Below, piece by piece: positions 1 to 6,708 of a DNA stretch of 64,000 bases. Below the pieces are notes generated by a model. The model saw nothing but the letters and a program-made list of their open reading frames with translations. It was not told where the DNA came from and made no database searches. This DNA is from Brevundimonas sp. AJA228-03 (lineage in GTDB: Bacteria > Pseudomonadota > Alphaproteobacteria > Caulobacterales > Caulobacteraceae), in the NCBI RefSeq assembly GCF_017795885.1, contig NZ_CP059297.1, positions 1,493,001 to 1,557,000 on the forward strand. Reading direction: 5' to 3'. Made by a program: the position numbers and the translations under genes. The stretch's first letter is position 1. Each line of letters begins with the position of its first letter.

Positions 1-3
1 TTT

Positions 4-2379
4 TCACAGGAACCTCCTCTGGTCATGGAAGGGATCGCGCCAGAGCGCGTAGTCGTCGCCGACCTCGGCGCGGAGGCGGTCGAGCAGGGCGGTGGTCTCG
101 GTGCGGCCGGACAGGACCGACAGGGCGTCGTCCATGCCGCTCAGGTCCAGTTCCACGACCACGCTGTCGTGGCCCTGCTTGACCAGGAAGCGGTGCGACT
201 CCGGGGTCAGGACCTCCCGCACCAGACGGAACTCCTCCTGGGTCAGGCCGAAGCCGTCGATGTAGTCGCGCGCCTGGCCGTGGGCGTTGGGAAGGAAGAT
301 CTTGGTCGCGCACTGTTCGAGGATGGCGTGGGCGATCGGGGAGCGCAGGGCGTCGGCGGGCGATTGGGTGCCGAACACCATCAGGGCGTTCTGCTTGCGC
401 CAGGTCTTGAGCCCGTCCTGGGCCAGTTCTGTGAAGGCCGGGTCGCCCAGCACCTTCCAGAACTCGTCGATGTCGAGGACGAGACGGCGGCCGTCGACCC
501 GCTCGGCGATGCGGTGGAACAGATACAACATCGCTGGTGTACGGACCTCGTCGTGGTCGAGCACCTGAGTGATGTCGAAGCCGGCGAAGCGGGCCTCCAG
601 ACTGAGGGCGTCCTCGTCATTGTCGAGGACCCAGCCGAGGGGACCGCCCCTTTGCCAACGCTCCAGCCGCGCGCCCACGCCGCCGGCGTCGCCCTGGCCA
701 AGGAGGCTGCGCAGGGCGGCGATGGACCGGCGCTCGCGCGGCAGGGCCTCCAGCGCGGCCACGCCCTGATCGATGGCGCGGGCCTGGGGCACCGTCAGGG
801 TTTCGTCCGGCCGGGCGACGAGGGTCCGGACCAGGCGGACGAGGAAAGCGCGGTTGGCGGGACTGGGTGAGAGCGCCTTGAACGGGGCGAAGCCGGTCGG
901 TTCGCCGTTGCGCAGGGCGAGATAGGTCCCGCCGCAGGCGCGGACGAAGATCTCGGCGCCCCGGTCCTTGTCGATGAAGAGTTGCTGGGCGTCGAACCGC
1001 TCAAGCTGCGCCAGCATGAAGTTCTGGACCACGGTCTTGCCCGACCCCGAAGGCCCGCAGATGAAGGTGTGGCCGAGATCGCCGACGTGGAAGTTGAACC
1101 AGAAGGGCGAACCGGCCGTGGTGCGCAGCACGGCGACGGCCTCGCCCCAGTGGTTGCCGCGGGCCTTCCCAACCGGATGGGCGTGGAAGGGCGCCAGGGC
1201 GGCGAAATTGCGCGAGGTGATCGCGGCCGGTCGGGTGCGGCGGGCGAAGGCTCCGGGGAACTGGGACCAGAAAGCCGCTTCCAGGCCCAGATCCTCGCGC
1301 GCCACGACGAGTCCGGAGTCCGCGAGGATGGCGCGGGCCCTGGACAGGTAGTCGGCCAGCGCGGTCGGGGTGTCGCCGTGCACAAGGATCGACGCCTGGT
1401 GTTCGCCCATGACGAAGCGATTGCTGACGAGGTCGTCGAGCGCGTCCGACAGGCCGGTGATCTGCGAGGCCGCGCGGTCCCGCGCCGAGACCATCTGGTT
1501 CTGCTTGCGCTCCATCACCGCGCGAGCCGAGGCCTTGGAGAGGAAGGCGAAGGACTGGCTGATCACGAAGCCGAACCGGACGCTCAGCAGCTCGTCCCAC
1601 AGCCCGGGCCGGGTCGTGGCCGGATATTCCTTGACGGCCAGGACCCCGGCGTAACGGGCCTCGGCGGCGTCCCGCAGCTCCAGCGTCTCGCGTCCGAAGA
1701 TGGCGCGCACGGTGTAGACCGCCGCGCCGAGGTGGCCGAACACGATCGGGACCGGCGACCGGCGCCCGGTCAGCAAGAGGCGCATGACCTCCATCGGCTC
1801 GGAGAACCACAGGTCGCCGCGCTCATAGAGACCGAGCCGGCGCGGCGCATAGCGCCCGAGGTACTGAACCAGGTCGCGTCCGGCCTCCTCGATACGCTGG
1901 ATATGGGCGACCTCGACTTCGGCGTCTTTGCGGCGCGCCGCCCTCAGACGCTTGGCGAGCGCCGCGGCGCGGTCGCCGGCGTCCCGGCCCGGATGCAGGA
2001 CGAGGGTGACGAACAGCTCATTGATCCAGAGCCGGCGTCCCGCGACACGATCGTCGTAGAGGGCGCCGAGCTCCCCGGCGAAGGCCGAGCGGAAGCCGGC
2101 GGACCGCTCCAGCTCGACCGGGCGGCGGACCACATGATGCCAGATCGCCAGACGGTCGTCGGCGAGATTGCGCCAGGCCTGGTTGAGCTTGACGTGCCAG
2201 TCGTTGAGATCGCGGGTGTCGGCGGTCTCGAAGCTGGCGCCGTCGACTTGGAACACCATCATCAGGGCGCCGCTGTCGAGCGCTACCACATGGTCCGAGA
2301 CGTGACGGGCGTAGGGCAGGTGCGGCCGGGCGTCGGCCTCGCGTCGCAGCCGCGCGGGAGAAACGCCGCCCTCAGCCAC
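4..2379 (-). CDS. virB4: VirB4/TrbE-type conjugation ATPase
   Basis: This is the type IV secretion ATPase that powers pilus assembly and substrate transfer at the inner membrane. The 791-residue product has a CagE/TrbE-like N-terminal half, a Walker A motif GPSGSGKT with Lys near residue 448, and a Walker B region reading RRLVLDIDEFWKV near residue 635. I chose the GTG at 2379 because it overlaps the virB3 stop and gives the family-like N-terminus LPYARHVSDHV; the longer open frame reaching 2598 only shadows virB3. The length fits VirB4 proteins (about 790-830). The operon must continue left of the window. Confidence 0.93.
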   Translation of the reverse strand: MAEGGVSPARLRREADARPHLPYARHVSDHVVALDSGALMMVFQVDGASFETADTRDLNDWHVKLNQAWRNLADDRLAIWHHVVRRPVELERSAGFRSAFAGELGALYDDRVAGRRLWINELFVTLVLHPGRDAGDRAAALAKRLRAARRKDAEVEVAHIQRIEEAGRDLVQYLGRYAPRRLGLYERGDLWFSEPMEVMRLLLTGRRSPVPIVFGHLGAAVYTVRAIFGRETLELRDAAEARYAGVLAVKEYPATTRPGLWDELLSVRFGFVISQSFAFLSKASARAVMERKQNQMVSARDRAASQITGLSDALDDLVSNRFVMGEHQASILVHGDTPTALADYLSRARAILADSGLVVAREDLGLEAAFWSQFPGAFARRTRPAAITSRNFAALAPFHAHPVGKARGNHWGEAVAVLRTTAGSPFWFNFHVGDLGHTFICGPSGSGKTVVQNFMLAQLERFDAQQLFIDKDRGAEIFVRACGGTYLALRNGEPTGFAPFKALSPSPANRAFLVRLVRTLVARPDETLTVPQARAIDQGVAALEALPRERRSIAALRSLLGQGDAGGVGARLERWQRGGPLGWVLDNDEDALSLEARFAGFDITQVLDHDEVRTPAMLYLFHRIAERVDGRRLVLDIDEFWKVLGDPAFTELAQDGLKTWRKQNALMVFGTQSPADALRSPIAHAILEQCATKIFLPNAHGQARDYIDGFGLTQEEFRLVREVLTPESHRFLVKQGHDSVVVELDLSGMDDALSVLSGRTETTALLDRLRAEVGDDYALWRDPFHDQRRFL

Positions 2380-2707
2380 GGGACAGCTCCGCCAGACGAT
2401 AGCGGCGGACGAGGGGGAGGGGCGTCGCCGAGCTCCCGCCCCAGAGCGCCGCGTTGCGCGACCGGCCCTTGGTTTCGACATAGACGAACAGCAGCCGGAA
2501 GGCGTTGTGGTCGGCCCGGCAGATCGCCCGGAACACCAGGTGCAGGGCCGGGGCCACGAGCAGGTAAAGCAGGCTGCCTCCGACGAGGAAGACGACACTC
2601 GACACGATGACGTTAACGCCCATGGCCTCCATGGGCACGCCCAGGATCATAGCCGGCCGCGTGCAGGCCAGGAACAGCGGATCCTCCGTCAGACGTTCGT
2701 CAGCCAT
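2372..2707 (-). CDS. virB3: VirB3/TrbD-like T4SS inner-membrane protein
   Basis: Small T4SS component that works with VirB4 in pilus biogenesis. The 111-residue protein has the family signature DPLFLACTRPAMILGVP near the N-terminus, followed by one long or two adjacent membrane segments (about residues 25-55). It overlaps the 60-residue ORF upstream and virB4 downstream by a few bases each, so the genes are translationally coupled. The C-terminal tail is soluble and basic. Confidence 0.85.
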   Translation of the reverse strand: MADERLTEDPLFLACTRPAMILGVPMEAMGVNVIVSSVVFLVGGSLLYLLVAPALHLVFRAICRADHNAFRLLFVYVETKGRSRNAALWGGSSATPLPLVRRYRLAELSRG

Positions 2708-2882
2708 GGGGGCCTCCCGCAGACAGGCGCGACAGGGCCAGGCCGATAGCCAGGCCGGAACCGAGACCGGCGAGGATCTGGGCGAACCGTTTGGGCGAGA
2801 TCAGCCTCAGGCCCAGCATCAGGCACAGGGCGAGAAACAACGACGCCGACCCGATCCACAGCCAGGGCGCGGCGGCGGTCAT
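2700..2882 (-). CDS. Small two-segment membrane protein in the T4SS operon
   Basis: A 60-residue ORF lies between virB2 and virB3. Its ATG overlaps the virB2 stop (ATGA) and its stop overlaps the virB3 start. It has two hydrophobic stretches (about residues 6-22 and 35-50) separated by a basic turn, LRLISPKRF. I do not recognise the family. The canonical virB order has no gene here, but the tight coupling on both sides argues that it is real and belongs to the secretion machine. Confidence 0.6.
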   Translation of the reverse strand: MTAAAPWLWIGSASLFLALCLMLGLRLISPKRFAQILAGLGSGLAIGLALSRLSAGGPHG

Positions 2883-3181
2883 CAGGCGCCGCCGGTGATC
2901 AGGTTGACGATCTCGGCCGCGCCGAAGACCACGACGATGCCGAGCACGACGATCGCCGCCCGGCGCAGGTCGAACAGGCCGAACATCCACAGGATGCCGA
3001 CGATCACGACCGCCAATACCGCCAACAGACGGGCGGTATTGCCCGTGAGCATATCGACGACGTTCTGGAGCAGGCCTTCGACATTGGCCGAGGCGAGCGC
3101 CGGCTGAACCAGGAGAAGACTGGCGGCGAGGGCGATAGCGCCGGCGGCGCCGGCCCTGCGGACGGTCGCGGGTGCGGTCAT
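2882..3181 (-). CDS. virB2: VirB2/TrbC-like major pilin
   Basis: Conjugative pilin precursor of 99 residues. It has a signal-type N-terminus (about residues 8-30, ending near PALASA) and two hydrophobic helices separated by a short basic loop FDLRRAA, the usual TrbC/VirB2 architecture. It starts two bases after the VirB1 stop. Cleaved and membrane-stored subunits would polymerise into the pilus. Confidence 0.85.
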   Translation of the reverse strand: MTAPATVRRAGAAGAIALAASLLLVQPALASANVEGLLQNVVDMLTGNTARLLAVLAVVIVGILWMFGLFDLRRAAIVVLGIVVVFGAAEIVNLITGGA

Positions 3182-3182
3182 C

Positions 3183-3821
3183 TCAGAACTCCGTGTCTGG
3201 GGCGGCTGTGAAGGTGAGGACGGCGCTCATCCGGGCGCGCGCGAAGACGTCCCAGTCGGGCGGCGGGGACTGCGGCGCGGCCCGCCGCGGGGGGCTATCG
3301 TTCGTTGCGGGTCGAACGTCCCCCAGGGGCAGGACGCCCAGGGACGCGGCGGCGGCCTCGACCCGGCCCACGTAGCCGTTACGAAAGCCGCGCTCCGGAT
3401 GGCCGGTGTTGTATCGAGAGAGCGCCACCCTCAGGGTCGTCTGGCGATCGACGCCTTCGGCAGGCCGATAGCCCGCGCGCAGGACGACGCCGGCGGCGGC
3501 GAGGTTGCGGCACGGGTCGAAGGCCGCCTCGACCGACAGGCCGAGCCAATCCAGATTGTCGCTGTTGATCTGGGCCACCCCGAGATCGAGATTCGCCCCG
3601 CGCGCCAGCAGGCCGCGGGCGATGCGCGCCGCGTCGGCGGCGTCACGCGGAGGCCGGGATGGGCGCGGACCCCGGTTCACCCCGATCGCGACCGGGTTGA
3701 AGCGGCTTTCCGCATAGGCGATGGCGGCCAGGGTTTCCGGGGCCACCTGCGGCGCGCAGGCCTGGGACAGGCTGAGGATCAGATTGAGGTCGAGCAAGGC
3801 GGGCTCCATCGGGAGCCCCAA
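3183..3821 (-). CDS. virB1: VirB1-like lytic transglycosylase
   Basis: Peptidoglycan hydrolase that opens the wall for T4SS assembly. The SLT fold is visible: the catalytic-Glu region reads AIAYAESRFNPVAIGVN near residues 33-50, followed by GVAQINSDN and ALSRYNTG motifs. An internal ATG at 3809 (MEPALLDLN) is an alternative start. No clear signal peptide is seen. First gene of the virB operon; the next upstream gene on this strand is the LuxR-type regulator, 52 bases away. Confidence 0.85.
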   Translation of the reverse strand: MGLPMEPALLDLNLILSLSQACAPQVAPETLAAIAYAESRFNPVAIGVNRGPRPSRPPRDAADAARIARGLLARGANLDLGVAQINSDNLDWLGLSVEAAFDPCRNLAAAGVVLRAGYRPAEGVDRQTTLRVALSRYNTGHPERGFRNGYVGRVEAAAASLGVLPLGDVRPATNDSPPRRAAPQSPPPDWDVFARARMSAVLTFTAAPDTEF

Positions 3822-3873
3822 GCAAACCCGATCGGCCCCTTAGCTGGCGACCCGCGACCCTCCCGCCGGAAAT

Positions 3874-4140
3874 CTACGGTAGGAAGGTCCGCGGTTCCGC
3901 AGGTCGCCCCGCCTGGCCTGCGAGGCGCGCCACCGCCTGGATGCGCGTGCGAACGCCGAGCGCGCGGCAAGCCAGCATCAGATGCTCGTCAACGGTCCGC
4001 CCCGAGATGCCGATCTGTTCGGCGATCCGGGGAGAGCTCAGACCCTGGGCCGCCAGGGCGAGACATTGGCGCTGCCGGTCGGAAAGACGGTCGGTCAGGT
4101 CCGAAGCGGGGAACGGGTTACTGGACGAATACGCGGACAT
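3874..4140 (-). CDS. Stand-alone LuxR-type HTH protein
   Basis: An 88-residue protein that is essentially only a GerE/LuxR C-terminal HTH: the region LSDRQRQCLALAAQGLSSPRIAEQIGISGRTVDEHL is the classic motif, followed by a GVRTRIQAVARL helix. I chose the ATG at 4140 because longer forms would overlap the XRE gene upstream; the ribosome site is weak. It has no receiver or ligand domain. It lies directly before the virB operon and probably regulates it together with the XRE gene. Confidence 0.75.
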   Translation of the reverse strand: MSAYSSSNPFPASDLTDRLSDRQRQCLALAAQGLSSPRIAEQIGISGRTVDEHLMLACRALGVRTRIQAVARLAGQAGRPAEPRTFLP

Positions 4141-4201
4141 AGACTCAAGCACAGACCCAACGGTGGGTTTGCGGCAAGCCCGCAGGTTCTCGGCGGGGCG
4201 T

Positions 4202-4708
4202 CTACGGTGTCGGATTCCCGGAGGATCCTCCATCCTCGCCGTCGCCGGGCGCAACCAACTTTCCCAACCTCTGCTGCAACCATGCATTGGCGGCGCTGTC
4301 TCGGCGGACGGACTGCAGGGCGAGGTCCTTCAGCGCCTTGGTGAAGGTGTTGATGATCGTGCGTGCGTCGAGTTCGCCGAGCACGTCGCCGACCTCGGCA
4401 TCGAACTCCTGCAAAGCGACCATCAGAATGGTCATCAACTTGTTGTCGGCGGTTCGCAAGGCGAACTCCGGTGATCCAAGAGCGAGCGCGGCCAGGATCG
4501 CGTAGGCGTCGCAATCCGTCGCTTCGGCGAAGCGATGAATTCGTTCGAGATTCACGCGCCCGCCGCCGGACTCGAAGTGTTCGTATGATCGAAGGGCCAT
4601 GCCCATCGCCTGAGCGATCTCGGTTGTCTTCATCCGACGATGGGTCCGGATCAGCCGAAGCGCAGCCGACAGGGTCTCGCTCTGGGACTGGCGTTCGGCA
4701 CGATCCAT
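4202..4708 (-). CDS. XRE-family HTH regulator of the T4SS region
   Basis: A 168-residue protein with an N-terminal XRE helix-turn-helix (about residues 20-60: LRLIRTHRRMKTTEIAQAMG, then SYEHFESG) and a helical C-terminal domain that may dimerise. I prefer the ATG at 4708 over the longer frame to 4843 because the N-terminal extension is unlike any domain. It lies upstream of the small LuxR-type gene on the same strand, a pairing that suggests joint control of the conjugation operon. Confidence 0.75.
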   Translation of the reverse strand: MDRAERQSQSETLSAALRLIRTHRRMKTTEIAQAMGMALRSYEHFESGGGRVNLERIHRFAEATDCDAYAILAALALGSPEFALRTADNKLMTILMVALQEFDAEVGDVLGELDARTIINTFTKALKDLALQSVRRDSAANAWLQQRLGKLVAPGDGEDGGSSGNPTP

Positions 4709-4975
4709 CGGTCGGCTTTCCTCGTCGTTCTCGAGGCCGCCGGACTTACGCCTCAGAACCCCTACTGGTTGAAAAATGCGCCAACGACGCTTCAAATGAA
4801 AGGCGCCAAGGAAACGGTGTCTAAAGCTTGCGGAAAGGCGCAAACAACATGCGGGTTGCTAACGAAACCTGTAGATTTTTCGTTCGATCCACGTCCGCCA
4901 AGCGACGCGCGGGATGATCCGCCATGCCAAAGATTTCCTGAGCGTGGCGATTCCGGAGACGGAAGGCGGGACGTC

Positions 4976-5593
4976 GTGAAGACAAGGGATCCCTATCACC
5001 TCGCCTTGACGGCCCTCGCCCAGTTCGCCGGAGCCGGCAGGTTCGGCTGGGGCATGCCGCTGGTCACGACAGCCGTGGCCGAGGAACTGGGGTTGAGCCC
5101 GACGCCCGTGCGTGAGGCGCTCGCGCGGTTAGCGGGCGAGGGCATCATAGAGCATCGACCTGGGCGCGGATATTTCGCGCCCAGCCCCAGTTCGTCGGAT
5201 ATCATTGAACTTTATGAGCTGCACGGGCGATTGGCCAATTGGGCGCTGATCGGTTGCGGGAGCAGCCTCGTCTGGCCCCTCGCAGAAAAAGCTGGTGCCC
5301 CGCAGGAGCGCCTGGAACGGCTGTTCGTCCAACTCGTCGAGGCGTCCGGAAACGGAGCTCTTATCCGCGCTCATCGCCGCACGGTGGCGCAGCTACGGCC
5401 GATCCGCGTCGTTGAGGAGCGTGTGGCTCCCCTGTCCTCGGAGGTCGTCGATCGCATGGAAGGCCTTCTGTCCCAGGCGCGGCTCGATCATCTGATACCT
5501 TTAGTCGAGACATACCACAGTGAGCGTTCGGAGCATGCGCAGCCTGTGTTCGCCATGATGCGGAAATCAGCAGAAAGTATTGACCAAATATAG
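4976..5593 (+). CDS. GntR-family regulator upstream of the lasso operon
   Basis: A 205-residue protein with a winged HTH at about residues 15-70: VAEELGLSPTPVREALARLAGEG followed by a RPGRGYF wing are the GntR hallmarks. A helical, FCD-like but short C-terminal effector domain follows. I chose the GTG at 4976 because AGGCGGG lies just upstream and the region before it reads as non-coding. It ends 73 bases before the lasso precursor and runs in the same direction, so it may be a local regulator of the lasso genes. Confidence 0.8.
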   Translation: MKTRDPYHLALTALAQFAGAGRFGWGMPLVTTAVAEELGLSPTPVREALARLAGEGIIEHRPGRGYFAPSPSSSDIIELYELHGRLANWALIGCGSSLVWPLAEKAGAPQERLERLFVQLVEASGNGALIRAHRRTVAQLRPIRVVEERVAPLSSEVVDRMEGLLSQARLDHLIPLVETYHSERSEHAQPVFAMMRKSAESIDQI

Positions 5594-5666
5594 ATTGAAA
5601 ATAGAGGATGTTGAATGACTTACTGCCCGACCGGAGCATCCCGTTCCGGCTTTAGGAGGCAATGTC
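5594..5666 (+). promoter_or_regulatory. AT-rich leader before the lasso precursor
   Basis: Short intergenic stretch with unusually low GC at its left end (from about 5578). It ends in a strong Shine-Dalgarno, AGGAGG at 5654-5659, seven bases before the precursor ATG at 5667. It is a likely site for precursor transcription start or control. I cannot pin down -35/-10 boxes. Confidence 0.4.
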
Positions 5667-6011
5667 ATGTTGAAGACCCTGTCTGGCCTGATCCGCCTCG
5701 GATCGGCCGAAAGCCAAACCCGCGCGGAGGTCGGCGTCGAGAAAGCCGAACTGAATCCGATCTATCACTACGACGACGATGGCGGTCGCATCGGCCTGCA
5801 GCGCCTCGGCGCCGCCGGTCTGGAAACCCGGGCCACCGGTCCAGGCCCGAAGACCGAGCTCAACCCCGTCTTCACCTACGAAGACACCGGGGTGCGCGCC
5901 GAGGTCGTTCGCCTGGGGGCGGCGGAAACGCGGACGCGGGCTGACTCCGAGGAAGGGCAGCTGGAGCTGATCCCGGTGCAGCGCTGGGAAATGGGCGGCG
6001 CAGCCCGCTGA
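5667..6011 (+). CDS. Triple-core lasso peptide precursor (A)
   Basis: A 114-residue ORF built of three 36-residue units. Each unit has a leader motif RLGxA (residues 10-14, 46-50, 82-86), a Thr-Arg pair (18-19, 54-55, 90-91), then a core beginning with Ala (20, 56, 92) with Glu at core position 9 (28, 64, 100) and Pro at position 12. The cores begin AEVGVEKAELNPIYHYDDDG, ATGPGPKTELNPVFTYEDTG and ADSEEGQLELIPVQRWEMGG. The leader motif and Thr at -2 match astexin/caulonodin-type precursors, where residue 1 is joined to an acidic side chain at 7-9. The B and C enzymes follow directly. Normal precursors have one core and are about 40-60 residues. Confidence 0.85.
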   Translation: MLKTLSGLIRLGSAESQTRAEVGVEKAELNPIYHYDDDGGRIGLQRLGAAGLETRATGPGPKTELNPVFTYEDTGVRAEVVRLGAAETRTRADSEEGQLELIPVQRWEMGGAAR

Positions 6012-6069
6012 CCTGTCGCAAGGCGTCGGCCCGAGAAGCCGGCGCCTTGTTGCCTTGAAGGATGCGGCG

Positions 6070-6708
6070 ATGGGCTCTGACCTGAGAGGCGATGTTCATG
6101 TCGCCTGTGTTGGCGACGCCATGGTCCTGCTCGACCTGGCGGCCGACAGCTATTTGTGCCTGCCCAATGGCGCGGAGGACCTGATCCGCGGCGCGGACGG
6201 CGCCCCGATCTTTGGCGCCGGGGTGGTCGGGCGCGCCCTGGCCGAGGCCGGACTGCTGGCCGAGGGACCGCGACCGCGCGTGCCGCCGCCGCCGCCCCGG
6301 CCGACACAGACCGTGATCCACGGGCGGCCTTCCCGGGCGCCGAGCCTTCTCGACTGGGGGGCGGCATTGGCCGCCACGGCCGAGATGCGCCGCATAAGGT
6401 CAGGGGCTGGGGTCGAGGCCTATCTCGCCGGCGCCGCCGACGATGGGAATGATCGGACCATGGACCGCGTCGCTGAAGCGGCGCGGACCTTCTGGCGGCT
6501 CGCGCCTTGGCTTCCGATCGAGGGCGAGTGTCTCGTTCGATCGGCGTTGCTGATGCGTTTTCTTCGCCGACGCGGACTGCGGGCCGACTGGGTCTTCGGG
6601 GTGAGGCTCTTCCCGTTCATGGCCCACTGTTGGGTCCAGGCCGATGATCTGTGTCTGAACGACGATGTGGAACGGCTGACCGCCTATAGCCCGATCTATT
6701 GCCGATGA
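6070..6708 (+). CDS. Lasso B protein: fused RRE and transglutaminase-like leader peptidase
   Basis: Removes the leader from the lasso precursor. The 212-residue product has an N-terminal PqqD-like recognition element (about residues 8-60) that should bind the RLGxA leader, a Pro-rich linker (about 75-90), and a C-terminal transglutaminase-like protease. Visible catalytic residues are Cys154 in GECLVRS, His186 in FMAHCWV and Asp198 in CLNDD. I chose the ATG at 6070, which has AAGGA seven bases upstream, over the TTG at 6055. The gene starts 58 bases after the precursor and overlaps the cyclase start (ATGA at 6705), so the two are translationally coupled. Confidence 0.9.
   Translation: MGSDLRGDVHVACVGDAMVLLDLAADSYLCLPNGAEDLIRGADGAPIFGAGVVGRALAEAGLLAEGPRPRVPPPPPRPTQTVIHGRPSRAPSLLDWGAALAATAEMRRIRSGAGVEAYLAGAADDGNDRTMDRVAEAARTFWRLAPWLPIEGECLVRSALLMRFLRRRGLRADWVFGVRLFPFMAHCWVQADDLCLNDDVERLTAYSPIYCR

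Noticed and set aside
982..2610. A 542-residue plus-strand ORF opposite virB4.
   Set aside because: Antisense shadow; the virB4 frame has clear Walker motifs and coupled neighbours.
5872..6367. Minus-strand ORFs opposite the lasso precursor and B gene.
   Set aside because: Low-complexity Arg/Pro/Ala content and no ribosome sites; the plus-strand frames have catalytic motifs and ribosome sites.
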